DNA of 64,000 nucleotides from JAFDYH01 sp049840875 (lineage in GTDB: Bacteria; Bacteroidota; Bacteroidia; Chitinophagales; Chitinophagaceae). Under the pieces are notes generated by a model. That model was not told the origin of the DNA, searched no databases, and was given only the letters and a program-made list of their open reading frames with translations. The translations under genes were made by a program, and so were the position numbers. Where the stretch lies: assembly GCA_049840875.1 (NCBI GenBank), contig JASGJE010000020.1:124001-188000 (forward strand), in the 5' to 3' direction. Of the stretch, positions 1-8,924 are shown piece by piece (the first letter of the stretch is position 1; the number at the start of each line of letters is the position of its first letter).

Positions 1-893
1 GGAATGATCGCAATGAAATTTTAAAAGCATTATTGGGTGCATTACCAAAAGACAGAATGATACAGGTAAGAACACCGCAGATAAAACAAAAATTTGTGTA
101 TGGACCGAAGGCAACTACTGACTCAAAAGCAAGTTCAGAGGCAGAAGCGTTTTCCTTTTCAGACAATTCGAGGATAGGTTTTCACAATGATTGCTTTTTG
201 GCGAGTGTTGATGATTATGGAACATTTTATGATTATGGAAATTCAACGACCGCGAAAAAACCTGCAAATGAAGTTTTACGCAGCTATTTTAAAAGCGAAA
301 GCAGGTTCGGCCCGGTTGGTGGCGAAACATGTGATGACACGTTCAGTCCGCAGAATGATTGTGCGCCAGCTGGACATGCAGAGGAAGAGATGGCGTCAAT
401 GCACTATAGCTTTTTAAATACAGTGTATAATAATAAGGTGAATAACGACTGGGATTCGTTAGGCTGTATGGAAAGCATAAAACGTAAATTGGGATATCGG
501 TTTGTTTTAAAATCTACGAAACTTCCTGCGGTTAACAAAGCGGGTGCGGCTTTGCATATTGCTTTACAGTTAGAAAATGTAGGTTATGCCTCACCTTATA
601 ATCCAAGGCCGGTAATGATTGTATTGCGAAATACTGAAAATGGTAAGGAGTATTTCCTGGATAGTAAAGCAGATGTGCGCCGGTGGTTTACAGGTAAAAT
701 TGTATGGGATGAGATAATAGGCCTGCCAAAAGATATCGTTCCGGGAAAGTACAACCTGTTTGTAAATCTTCCTGACAAAGCGGCTTCTCTGCATGGAAGA
801 CCAGAATATTCTATACGGTTTGCCAATGAAAATACCTGGGAGGAAAAGAGTGGCTATAACAACCTTCTTTCAGCTATTACAATCACAAAATAG
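1..893 (+). CDS. DUF4832-type protein, C-terminal part (runs off left edge)
   Basis: The frame is open from the first complete codon at position 3, so only about the last 297 residues are here and the true start lies outside the window. A TTG at 33 is not a credible start. The motifs IGFHNDCFLAS, VGGETC and HAEEEMASMHYSFLN followed by a GCxxxIKRKLGYRF segment match what I recognise as the DUF4832 family, which usually follows a DUF4874 domain that would be upstream. The last 100 residues look beta-rich. The function of the family is not established; members are often exported glycan-associated proteins in Bacteroidota. No close co-directional partner is seen downstream. Confidence 0.7.
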   Translation, partial: NDRNEILKALLGALPKDRMIQVRTPQIKQKFVYGPKATTDSKASSEAEAFSFSDNSRIGFHNDCFLASVDDYGTFYDYGNSTTAKKPANEVLRSYFKSESRFGPVGGETCDDTFSPQNDCAPAGHAEEEMASMHYSFLNTVYNNKVNNDWDSLGCMESIKRKLGYRFVLKSTKLPAVNKAGAALHIALQLENVGYASPYNPRPVMIVLRNTENGKEYFLDSKADVRRWFTGKIVWDEIIGLPKDIVPGKYNLFVNLPDKAASLHGRPEYSIRFANENTWEEKSGYNNLLSAITITK

Positions 894-1023
894 TTTTCGT
901 CAGCGTTTAAATCTTGTTGCAAAAGATCCCGTGGCACGGTTATTTTAACCATCCTTTACAGAATGGAGTTGTTACTTTTTAGTGAAGAGTGCGTCTAATT
1001 GATGAGAGCTTTAATTCTCGGAT

Positions 1024-1347
1024 ATGAAAAATAAATCTACACAACAGGAGGTATTACTATTGACCGGAACAAATTTCTCCAACCGCCAATGGTGTTCAAA
1101 TGACGAAAGCAGGTCAAAAAAATTAAGCGAAGAAGAACAACTGGAAGAAGCATGCTGGAATGGATTGCTTCCACAACTTTTACCGGAAATATTTACGGAA
1201 ACAAAAGATGCATCGAAATTATATTTGTGGCAGGTGAAAGAAGCAGCTTCTTTCCTCGAGCTTGAAATGGGAGAGTTTCCCGAAGAGAAGGATAATTACT
1301 TTTCGATTGATCCATATTCTTTTCTGGCGTTCAGATGTTCAAACTAA
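1024..1347 (+). CDS. Small conserved hypothetical protein (107 aa)
   Basis: This is a soluble, acidic 107-residue protein with an ATG start and no signal peptide or membrane segment. Visible features are an N-terminal LLLTGTNFSNRQWC segment, an EEEQLEEACWNGLL helix and a C-terminal segment rich in Glu and aromatic residues (EMGEFPEEKDNYFSIDPYSF). It looks like a real protein rather than a chance frame, with regular composition and a strong intrinsic terminator 70 bases downstream. I do not recognise a named domain. It appears to be monocistronic. Function unknown. Confidence 0.65.
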   Translation: MKNKSTQQEVLLLTGTNFSNRQWCSNDESRSKKLSEEEQLEEACWNGLLPQLLPEIFTETKDASKLYLWQVKEAASFLELEMGEFPEEKDNYFSIDPYSFLAFRCSN

Positions 1348-1415
1348 AGGAAATAAATCTGAATTGACTAAATCATTATAGCTTCTACTTTTCTGGAAAA
1401 ACGTCGATTTTCTTT

Positions 1416-1457
1416 AAATGCTTTTATTTATTTTCATGAATAGATAAAAGCATTTTT
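1416..1457 (+). terminator. Intrinsic terminator after the 107-aa gene
   Basis: A perfect 12-bp stem (aaatgcttttat at 1416-1427 pairing with ataaaagcattt at 1444-1455) has a 16-base loop and runs into a T-tract. It lies between the 107-aa gene and the next start at 1482. Confidence 0.7.
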
Positions 1458-1481
1458 CATTTAGATAACTTCTGATTTTTT

Positions 1482-2360
1482 ATGTCAATAACTTTTCAAT
1501 CTGAGTACGGAAAGCTTCATTCGTTATTTATAAAAAATGTAAAGGATGCATTTATCAACGAGGGCCATGTTGAAAAATACTGGGCATCGCTGAACTATCT
1601 TGGCAAACCAGATATAAATAAAGCTATTGAAGAGTATTCTGATTTTGAATCAATACTCAAATCGCAAGGTGCGGCATTACATTATTTGCCGGAAAGCGAC
1701 ACTGTTAACATGGATTCTATTTATTGCCGGGATGCCGCGATTGCAACCGATCATGGTATGATTATTTGCAACATGGGAAAGCCTGCGAGAAGCAATGAAC
1801 CTTTTGCAGAACAAAAAGCGTTTGAAGCAAATGGAATTTCTGTATTGGGAGTAATACAATCACCCGGAACGATTGAAGGAGGTGATGTAGCATGGCTCGA
1901 TGAAAGAACACTTGCGGTTGGACATACTTACCGCACAAATGAAGAAGGAATTAATCAACTAAAAGCATTACTGACTCCATTTGGTATTGAAGTTATTGTG
2001 GCGCCGCTACCACATTACCGTGGACCATCTGATGTATTTCACCTGATGTCGATATTAAGCCCGGTTGATAAAGATCTGGCGGTTGTTTATTCGCCGTTAA
2101 TGCCAATCATTTTCAGAAATCTTTTACTTGCACGGGGTTATCAATTAGTAGAAGTGCCGGAAGAAGAGTTTGATTCAATGGGCTGTAATGTACTGGCATT
2201 GGCGCCACGGTTATGCCTCGTGGTGAGTGGTAATCCAAAAACAAAGCTGCGACTGGAAGAAGCTGGCTGCACTGTAATAGAATATAGAGGTGAAGAGATC
2301 AGCGTGAAGGGCGGTGGCGGACCAACATGTCTGACGCGGCCGTTAGCGAGACAGGTTTGA
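1482..2360 (+). CDS. Dimethylarginine dimethylaminohydrolase / arginine deiminase-like amidinohydrolase
   Basis: This 292-residue protein has the pentein fold signature of the DDAH/arginine deiminase superfamily, which hydrolyses guanidino groups through a Cys-His-Glu/Asp site. Visible are YCRDAA (Arg83-Asp84), EGGDV (Glu132, Asp135), DVFHLMS (His187) and a C-terminal GGGGPTCLTRPL with the nucleophile Cys283 nine residues from the end. The length is close to bacterial DDAH (about 255-285) and shorter than arginine deiminase (about 400), which favours DDAH-like activity on methylarginine or a related guanidino compound. There is no signal peptide, so it should be cytoplasmic. It converges on the RidA-like gene. 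The exact substrate cannot be read from the sequence. Confidence 0.85.
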   Translation: MSITFQSEYGKLHSLFIKNVKDAFINEGHVEKYWASLNYLGKPDINKAIEEYSDFESILKSQGAALHYLPESDTVNMDSIYCRDAAIATDHGMIICNMGKPARSNEPFAEQKAFEANGISVLGVIQSPGTIEGGDVAWLDERTLAVGHTYRTNEEGINQLKALLTPFGIEVIVAPLPHYRGPSDVFHLMSILSPVDKDLAVVYSPLMPIIFRNLLLARGYQLVEVPEEEFDSMGCNVLALAPRLCLVVSGNPKTKLRLEEAGCTVIEYRGEEISVKGGGGPTCLTRPLARQV

Positions 2361-2429
2361 ATAAAAATTTAAACATAGATTTCTTTTGGAGCACTATGTT
2401 TAGCGTGCAAATTCAGAGGCAGATATTTT

Positions 2430-2819
2430 TTACTTCTTCTTTCTTCTCCGTGCCGTCACCTGTATTTCAATTTTCATTTTTGGATCTGCAAGTCCGGCTG
2501 CAATCATTGTTGCCGCAGGTTTTATTTCTCCGAAATATTTTTTCATTACCGGCCAGCATTTAGAAAATTCAGAGCCATCAGGAAGAATGTACATTACCCG
2601 TACCACATCCGAGAGGTTTGAACCTGCTTGTTTTAATGCTGCGATGATATTTAAAAAACATTGTTCGATTTGTTCTTCAATTTTATCGGAAATAGTCATT
2701 GATGTATAATCAAAGCCTGTTGTTCCTGAAACAAAAATCCAACTACCATCAACGACAGCCCTTGAGTATCCCATTTGGTCTTCAAATGTTGAACCGGAAC
2801 TGATTAATTGTCTTTTCAT
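2430..2819 (-). CDS. RidA/YjgF-family protein lacking the catalytic arginine
   Basis: A 129-residue protein of the RidA (YjgF/YER057c/UK114) family, which forms trimers. The archetype hydrolyses reactive enamine/imine intermediates made by PLP enzymes. Hallmarks are SGTTGFD near residue 31, a central helix (EEQIEQCFLNIIAAL), DVVRVMYIL and the C-terminal KIEIQVTARRR. In active RidA the segment after the loop reads PAR(S/T); here it is Pro101-Ala-Ala-Thr104, so the arginine that binds the substrate carboxylate is missing. It therefore probably belongs to a Rid subgroup without classical imine deaminase activity. The basic RRRKKK tail is unusual. Confidence 0.85.
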   Translation of the reverse strand: MKRQLISSGSTFEDQMGYSRAVVDGSWIFVSGTTGFDYTSMTISDKIEEQIEQCFLNIIAALKQAGSNLSDVVRVMYILPDGSEFSKCWPVMKKYFGEIKPAATMIAAGLADPKMKIEIQVTARRRKKK

Positions 2820-2906
2820 TTATCTCAGTTTATGATGCAAACTACGGTAAATAAAATATCCGGGCATAACGCAAATGGGTGAATGTTTAGGGTTTTGATT
2901 GATGAA

Positions 2907-2938
2907 TAAAAAAAGCGCCCCGTACAAACGGGACGCCT
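2907..2938 (-). terminator. Intrinsic terminator of the TIGR03118-family gene
   Basis: gcgccccgt (2915-2923) pairs with acgggacgc (2928-2936), with one G-U type mismatch and a 4-base loop. Read on the minus strand the stem is followed by a run of seven T. It lies 24 bases beyond the stop at 2962. Confidence 0.75.
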
Positions 2939-2961
2939 GCTATACATGAAAACTCAACTGC

Positions 2962-4098
2962 TTATTTTTTTATAAGGTAGCCAAACAAACCATCTTTTTC
3001 TTCGTCAGGGCCGGCTGTAAAATAAAGCCGTTGCGGATCAATGCTTGTCGCTGTAGTTGGCGCAAAGCTTAATGCCCACAATCCATCGATGACTATTGTA
3101 TTGCCATGCGCTTTCAATTGACCAAGGAAATTGCCATGCTCTCCATAAGCATTTATCTTGCCATCTCCGAAGTTGCCGATCAATACAGTTGTTGAATCTA
3201 CAAAATGCTCACCATATTTTGCAGTGCTATTGTCCATTCGCATATCATCATCCTGCTGATCAAAAAAGCCGGCAGGCGCTTTTGCAACACCCCATGGAGA
3301 ATTCAACTGATCACCAGTTGCAAAGCGACTAACAAACGAACCATCCATATTGAAAATGCTTACAACGCCGTTGCCAACACCTTTTACATCTCTTCCATCA
3401 GCGCCGGGTTTTGCATAGGTAACATATAACCAGTTACCAATATTCTGGATATTAAAAGGAGAATAGCCAGAAGGCAAAGAAGGATCCATAAACGAAAACG
3501 ATACAGGATTGAATAAACTATCCCATGTATCTATTTTACCACCTCTGAAATCGGCCGCGTAAATATAATTGGCGCCACCGCTGGAACCAATCGCCATGCC
3601 GGTGTAAGCTGATGTTGCTGAATTGTCTTTTATTAATAATGCACGGTTGCCGCCATTCCATCCGGATAATACGCCATCGGTACCAACAAAAAGAAAACGA
3701 GCTGCTGTGCCATTGCTTAAAACAAATCCTGTTGTTCCATTAAATACCGTTCCGGTCGGACTTCCTCCGATAGTATCTGTTGGTGAAGGAATGTCGACAG
3801 CGGCTCTCGGCGCAACACCTTCTGCATTGTACAAAGCGCTTACGTGACCGGATTGAGAATTAACCCACGCAGTGCCAGTCGGAGACCATGATAGGCCCCA
3901 GGCATTCATTTGTTTTGCATCTTGATTGGGAGCGCCGTATTCTCCATTGTTGTCTACAAGATTTACCTGGCTGAAATCTTTGAGTTGTTTCTTTACATCG
4001 TTTTTTCTACAGGCAATCGTAAAAGAGAGAAATGCAAATAATGCAATGCAGGCAGGGCCGGTTAAGCCAAAGGTCTTTCTGTTCATGAATTTTTTCAT
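2962..4098 (-). CDS. TIGR03118-family beta-propeller-like lipoprotein
   Basis: I place the start at the ATG at 4098 (MKKFMNRK...), because it is followed by a lipoprotein-type signal (AFLSFTIAC then RKND) ending near residue 31. The longer upstream extension to 4161 is proline/histidine-rich and unlikely. The mature protein shows the features I associate with TIGR03118: LVDNNGEYGAPNQDAKQMNAWGL near the start, WVNSQSGHVSALY, NPVSFSFMDPSLPSGYSPFNIQ, SPWGVAKAP and LIGNFGDGKINAYGEHGNFLGQL. The repeated short strands suggest a propeller fold. No catalytic function is known for the family. It is predicted to be anchored in the envelope. Confidence 0.75.
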   Translation of the reverse strand: MKKFMNRKTFGLTGPACIALFAFLSFTIACRKNDVKKQLKDFSQVNLVDNNGEYGAPNQDAKQMNAWGLSWSPTGTAWVNSQSGHVSALYNAEGVAPRAAVDIPSPTDTIGGSPTGTVFNGTTGFVLSNGTAARFLFVGTDGVLSGWNGGNRALLIKDNSATSAYTGMAIGSSGGANYIYAADFRGGKIDTWDSLFNPVSFSFMDPSLPSGYSPFNIQNIGNWLYVTYAKPGADGRDVKGVGNGVVSIFNMDGSFVSRFATGDQLNSPWGVAKAPAGFFDQQDDDMRMDNSTAKYGEHFVDSTTVLIGNFGDGKINAYGEHGNFLGQLKAHGNTIVIDGLWALSFAPTTATSIDPQRLYFTAGPDEEKDGLFGYLIKK

Positions 4099-4325
4099 AA
4101 AAGCAAAATTTGGGTTTAATAAATGATGGTGAAGGGTTCCTGGGTGGGGCTGAACCTGCAAGGGTTTGTATCAATTCGCATGAAATGAATGAAAGGTTGT
4201 CTTGCCTATTTTAAATACCGATTATTTTTCCAACGATGCGTTGTGCGTATATAAATTGGGGAATTTTTTCACAGGCTGTTGTCATTCCTTCTTCAGTAAA
4301 TCGAATTTCATTGTAAATTCAACCC

Positions 4326-5426
4326 ATGAAAAAAACTCATTGCTTTTGTCAGCATAATCAACGACAGATGATTTTGCCTCTCATTTTCCTCCTTTTATTT
4401 TCTGTAGTAAATGCACAACCATTGCGGGTCGGCGTTGCCGGGCTCAATCATGATCATGCGTATGGGTTGATGCAACAATATAAAAACGGTGAAGTGATAA
4501 TTATCGGCATTGCCGAGCCAGATGAGCAATTGGCACAGCGATATAAACAACGGTATCAATTGCCTGATTCAATTTTTTATAAAACAGTTCCTGAGATGCT
4601 TTCGCATATAAAACCTGATGCTGTGCTTGCTTACAATGCGATTGCCGATCATCTTTCGGTGGTTGAAGCGTGTGCACCAAAAGGTATTTCAGTAATGGTT
4701 GAAAAACCGTTGGCAACAACGGTGAAACAGGCAGAACGGATTGAGGCGTTGGCCAAGCAATATCATATTCAGGTATTGACAAACTATGAAACAACCTGGT
4801 ACAACACGAATCAACAGGTATATGAAATGGTGCATAAAGAAAATGCTGTCGGTGCAGTCCGGAAAATGGTTGTGCATATGGGGCATCAGGGCCCAAAAGA
4901 AATTGGTTGCAGCAAAGATTTCCTCGCATGGTTAACTGATCCTGTAAAAAATGGAGGAGGCGCTGTGATAGATTTTGGTTGCTATGGCGCTAACCTGATG
5001 ACATGGATGATGAATGGAAAGGCGCCAATTTCTGTTTCGGCGGTTACGAAACAAATTAAGCCATCGGTTTACCCTAATGTAGATGACGATGCCACAATAG
5101 TGCTTGAATATCCCGGAGCGACAGGCATTGTTGAAGCATCATGGAACTGGCCTTATGGAATAAAAGATATGGAAGTATTTGGAGAAAAAAGTTACCTGCA
5201 TGCGTTGAATGGAAATACATTACAGAAAAGAGATACAGCCGTTTACTATACTATTCCGGTTAAAAAAGCAACGTACAGCAGCAACCTTGTTTATCTCGCT
5301 GATGTATTGCGTGGAAAAATTCATCCTGATAATGATCCTTCCTCTTTGGAAAATAATGTAATTGTTGTAAGAATATTAGAAGCAGCAAAGAACTCTGCGA
5401 AAGAAGGGAAGAAGATTGTATTGTAG
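4326..5426 (+). CDS. Exported Gfo/Idh/MocA-family oxidoreductase-like protein
   Basis: A 366-residue protein with a hydrophobic signal (ILPLIFLLLFSVVNAQ) followed by a Gfo/Idh/MocA fold. It has an N-terminal Rossmann-like half with VEKPLA near residue 122, then a C-terminal alpha/beta half with GGGAVIDFGCYGANLMTWM. Family members are NAD(P)-dependent sugar or inositol dehydrogenases. Here the nucleotide-binding loop reads VGVAGLNHDHAYG instead of GxGxxG, so normal dinucleotide binding is doubtful. Export would also require the Tat system, yet no twin-arginine motif is visible. It stands alone and ends at a strong terminator. The substrate is unknown. Confidence 0.75.
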   Translation: MKKTHCFCQHNQRQMILPLIFLLLFSVVNAQPLRVGVAGLNHDHAYGLMQQYKNGEVIIIGIAEPDEQLAQRYKQRYQLPDSIFYKTVPEMLSHIKPDAVLAYNAIADHLSVVEACAPKGISVMVEKPLATTVKQAERIEALAKQYHIQVLTNYETTWYNTNQQVYEMVHKENAVGAVRKMVVHMGHQGPKEIGCSKDFLAWLTDPVKNGGGAVIDFGCYGANLMTWMMNGKAPISVSAVTKQIKPSVYPNVDDDATIVLEYPGATGIVEASWNWPYGIKDMEVFGEKSYLHALNGNTLQKRDTAVYYTIPVKKATYSSNLVYLADVLRGKIHPDNDPSSLENNVIVVRILEAAKNSAKEGKKIVL

Positions 5427-5440
5427 ACGATTGACGATAA

Positions 5441-5472
5441 AAAAAGAGCCAACGTAGTTGGCTCTTTTTTTA
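5441..5472. terminator. Bidirectional intrinsic terminator
   Basis: gagccaac (5447-5454) pairs with gttggctc (5458-5465) around a 3-base loop. A-tracts on the left and T-tracts on the right allow termination of the + gene ending at 5426 and of the - gene ending at 5545. Confidence 0.75.
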
Positions 5473-5544
5473 TGGTAAAACTTTATGACTCTGCTTTAAA
5501 ACTCTATTCGCGTTTCATTAGTTTGATTAGCGAACATTAGCGTA

Positions 5545-7092
5545 TCAATACTTCGCTGGTTCCCCCGGTTTCGGAGTTGATTGTTTTATAAACTCACGGA
5601 TATCATCATTTCCTTTCGCAAGATCCTCCTTACGCAGATACATCATATGCCCGCTGCGATAACCTTTCCAGCTTAAGCGATCTTTCATTTTTCCACTCGG
5701 ATCTATTTGCCACATACTGTATTTCGCATTGAAATAATCACAAGCGCCATCATAGTAACCGGATTGAATCATTACATGCAGGTATGGATTCTCAGCCATT
5801 GCCTGCCTGAGGTTTTCACCGGTTTTATTATTGGATGGATCCCAGGGATGTACAGGGCCGAACATGTTGTATTTGATGTCCGTTTTATAATTCAATTCAT
5901 TTCTCATGTAAATATTAATTGCCGGTGTAAATGAATGCAGCCATGAAGTAAGCTCCGCATTGAAGTCAGGCCCATCGCCCGCATCCTGCCGGTCGATACC
6001 TCTATATCTTGAATCAAGACGGCCAACAGTAAAACCTTTATCACGCAACAGCTCTTTCCAGAAGAAGTCGGTTGGTATATCCAGATTATGCTGGAGAATT
6101 GTTTTTGAAGAAAGTCCTGAGTAGCGAGCCATTTTATCAGCGAGTTCTTTTTTCTTTTCTTCCGGTAAAAAACCACCACGGCTTATTGCCGGAATCAGTT
6201 CATTGATAGTAAAATCTTCTACTTCCGGCAACATATCCGTTAAATCTTTTTTCAACAGATCAGCCGATAATACTTTATGATACCATGCTGTTGCTGCAAA
6301 ATAGGGGAGACGTAGCGCCGCATCTACCGGGCCGTTACGTTCAATGCCCAATTCAGTTGGCGAGACAAGTATCACACCATTGAGATACATCCATTGTGCA
6401 TTCTGTAATTCCTGTGCTAATCCTGAAACACGTGTAGTACCATAGCTTTCACCAATTAAATATTTTGGTGAGGCCCATCGGCTCATACGGGTTACGAACG
6501 TATTGATCCATCCCGCGAGATATTTGATATCTGCATTTACGCCAAAGAATTTTGAACCGGGAATGTCTTTACTTACTGCACGTGAGTAACCGGTATTGAC
6601 AGGATTTACAAAAACGATATCCGCTACATCGATGATTGAATTCGGATTATCTCTCAATCCATAAGGTTGCACAGGATATCCTTCATCATCAATGTTTAAT
6701 AATCGCGGACCAGTGTAAGCAATATTCATCCATACAGATGCAGAACCCGGGCCGCCATTGAATGAAATGATCAACGGTCGCGGCGCTTTGTCTTTTACGT
6801 CGGTTCTTTCATAATACGTGTAAAATAATCCAGCGATACATTTTCCATCATCATCCCAAACAGGCATGTTGCCGATTGTTGCTTTATATGGTACGCGTTG
6901 TCCTTTTATCGTTACTTCATGATCGGTAGAAGTATTCCAGTCAGGGTTGAATTCAAGATTGGGAAGATTCGGATTTTCTTTTTTCTCCTCTTTAGGGGTA
7001 TCAACAGCTGGCGGCGCCGCTTTTTTTTGTTGTGCGCTAACAAATAAAGAAGTAAAACAAACGATACAGAAAACAAGGAATGATCTTTTCAT
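5545..7092 (-). CDS. Secreted S10 serine carboxypeptidase
   Basis: A 515-residue peptidase S10 protein that removes C-terminal amino acids from peptides. It has a clear signal peptide (FLVFCIVCFTSLFVSAQ). The oxyanion-hole segment FNGGPGSASVW lies near residue 111 and the nucleophile motif GESYGTTR has Ser216. The aspartate lies in YYDGACDYF (about 448-452) and the histidine in RSGHMMYL (about 482). The full catalytic triad and the length match bacterial S10 enzymes. A proline/lysine-rich linker follows the signal peptide. The gene is followed on the same strand path by the convergent terminator. It is likely periplasmic or extracellular and nutritional. Confidence 0.9.
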   Translation of the reverse strand: MKRSFLVFCIVCFTSLFVSAQQKKAAPPAVDTPKEEKKENPNLPNLEFNPDWNTSTDHEVTIKGQRVPYKATIGNMPVWDDDGKCIAGLFYTYYERTDVKDKAPRPLIISFNGGPGSASVWMNIAYTGPRLLNIDDEGYPVQPYGLRDNPNSIIDVADIVFVNPVNTGYSRAVSKDIPGSKFFGVNADIKYLAGWINTFVTRMSRWASPKYLIGESYGTTRVSGLAQELQNAQWMYLNGVILVSPTELGIERNGPVDAALRLPYFAATAWYHKVLSADLLKKDLTDMLPEVEDFTINELIPAISRGGFLPEEKKKELADKMARYSGLSSKTILQHNLDIPTDFFWKELLRDKGFTVGRLDSRYRGIDRQDAGDGPDFNAELTSWLHSFTPAINIYMRNELNYKTDIKYNMFGPVHPWDPSNNKTGENLRQAMAENPYLHVMIQSGYYDGACDYFNAKYSMWQIDPSGKMKDRLSWKGYRSGHMMYLRKEDLAKGNDDIREFIKQSTPKPGEPAKY

Positions 7093-7217
7093 TTTTGTTT
7101 TGTTTTATTGAATGAAGTGGTATTTATTCAGTGATGGAATTTCTATCAGTGGAGCAATTTAAACGATGTTGCCTTCTTAAACTTTGCAAATTCTATTTTA
7201 AACGAAACAGATTTTCA

Positions 7218-8798
7218 CTAAAATCCCGGCTGTGTCAATTGCCAGCCTGTTTTCTGTTTTTCAGCATCGACCATTTTTTTTACATCAGCCAGTAATTTTT
7301 TTGCATCGTAAATGATGCCGTCTTTAATGGTATATCGCACGCCGCCTACACGTATCGCTTTATTATCTGCTGTTAGACGTATAGCTCCTGTACCGTAAAG
7401 TACCTGCAGATTCTCCAATGGGTTTTCATCTATTACAATCATATCGGCGAGCTTACCTGGTTCCACACTTCCGATCTCTTTATCGGCGCCAAGTAGCTGT
7501 GCGCCATATAATGTAGCTGAGCGAATTACTTCAAGCGGATGAAAACCTGCTTCCCGTAATAATTCTAACTCTCGTATATAACCGAAACCGTATAATTGAT
7601 AAATGAAGCCATTGTCAGAACCTGCGGTAACACGGCCGCCGCGATTCTTGTATTCATTTACAAACGTCATCCACAGACGATAATTTTCTTTCCAGCTTAC
7701 TTCCTGTTCAGTGCCCCAGTTGAACCAATACGATCCGTGAGAATCATGGCTTGGAGCATAATATTTCCATAAGGAAGGTAAAGTATATATCTCATGCCAC
7801 TCGGCTCTTCTTGCTCGTTGAAGATCGCGGTTTGCCTCATAAATATTAAAAGTGGGATCCAATGTAAAATCAAGGCTTAATAGTTCATTCATTACTTTGT
7901 TCCAATGATCACTATATGGCGGCGCTGCTTGTTTCCAAAGTTTGCCGGCTTCTTCGAAACGGTTTTGTTCATTCGTATAATTGTAAGTTGCCGGATAGTT
8001 TTGTACTGTTTGATTGGTAAATAGCGCTTCGGGCAATCCATACCAGTGCTCCATGCTTGTTAATCCGGCACGTGCCGAATTCAGTACATTCCATCTTGCT
8101 ACGTCCATTTGCGCATGATGGCAGGCAGACCGCAATCCTAATCGTTTATTTTCACGTAATGCAGCCTCCATGATTGCAGGAGGCGCTCCAAAAAATTTAA
8201 TTCCGTCTGCACCTTTTTTTGCATTTTCCTGCACCCATTGAATTGCTTCCTGTGCTGTTGTAATTTCTTTTTTGACGCCCATACCGAAGACGGTGTAAGC
8301 GAATATTCTCGGAGCGGTTATTTTATTTTCAGCGCTTAATTTTTTTTCATCGAGTACCCAATCAAGACCATTGAAACAGCCAGGGTCGCGTATTGTTGTA
8401 ATGCCATTGCCCATCCATAGTTTGAAAACATATTCAGCAGGCGTTCCTTGTTGTTCGCCGCCAATGTGACCATGCACATCAATTAATCCCGGCAGAATAT
8501 ATTTTCCTTCGCAATCCAGTTCCTTACCCCCTGGTTTTAATTTTGGCCTCCTTGCTGAATCTATTTTTGCTCCCGGAAAACCAACAACTGTAATAGATAC
8601 TATCCTGTTGTTTTCTACAACAATATCAACAGGACCATAAGCTGGTGTTCCGGTTCCATTCACGAGAACGCCACCGCGCAATATCAGTTGTGTAAAAGGC
8701 CCTTCACCTTCTTTTATTTGTGGCGCCTTTTGTATTTGTGCGTTAGCAGTAATTAATAGCAGAAAACAGCAGATAATTAAAGAAAGGCGGTATTTCAT
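7218..8798 (-). CDS. Exported amidohydrolase-superfamily protein
   Basis: A 526-residue metal-dependent hydrolase with an N-terminal signal (LIICCFLLLITANAQ). The composite beta-domain is followed by the metal-binding GLIDVHGHIGG, then ITTIRDPGC, the HHAQMD histidines and TAGSDNGF near the C-terminus with the conserved aspartate. The C-terminal GSVEPGKLADMIVIDENPLENLQVL is typical of imidazolonepropionase/prolidase-type amidohydrolases. It likely hydrolyses an amide or dipeptide bond in the periplasm, in keeping with the S10 peptidase 126 bases downstream in the same orientation. The precise substrate is not readable. Confidence 0.85.
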   Translation of the reverse strand: MKYRLSLIICCFLLLITANAQIQKAPQIKEGEGPFTQLILRGGVLVNGTGTPAYGPVDIVVENNRIVSITVVGFPGAKIDSARRPKLKPGGKELDCEGKYILPGLIDVHGHIGGEQQGTPAEYVFKLWMGNGITTIRDPGCFNGLDWVLDEKKLSAENKITAPRIFAYTVFGMGVKKEITTAQEAIQWVQENAKKGADGIKFFGAPPAIMEAALRENKRLGLRSACHHAQMDVARWNVLNSARAGLTSMEHWYGLPEALFTNQTVQNYPATYNYTNEQNRFEEAGKLWKQAAPPYSDHWNKVMNELLSLDFTLDPTFNIYEANRDLQRARRAEWHEIYTLPSLWKYYAPSHDSHGSYWFNWGTEQEVSWKENYRLWMTFVNEYKNRGGRVTAGSDNGFIYQLYGFGYIRELELLREAGFHPLEVIRSATLYGAQLLGADKEIGSVEPGKLADMIVIDENPLENLQVLYGTGAIRLTADNKAIRVGGVRYTIKDGIIYDAKKLLADVKKMVDAEKQKTGWQLTQPGF

Positions 8799-8924
8799 GT
8801 GTGATTGCTTTGGTAATGAAAATAAGGATAATAAAGCAAGGAGGCGGCCTTAATTATGCACGGTCAATAGATTTTGAAATTACGAATGAGCTGGTAACTA
8901 TTTTATCGGGAAGAAAAACTATGT

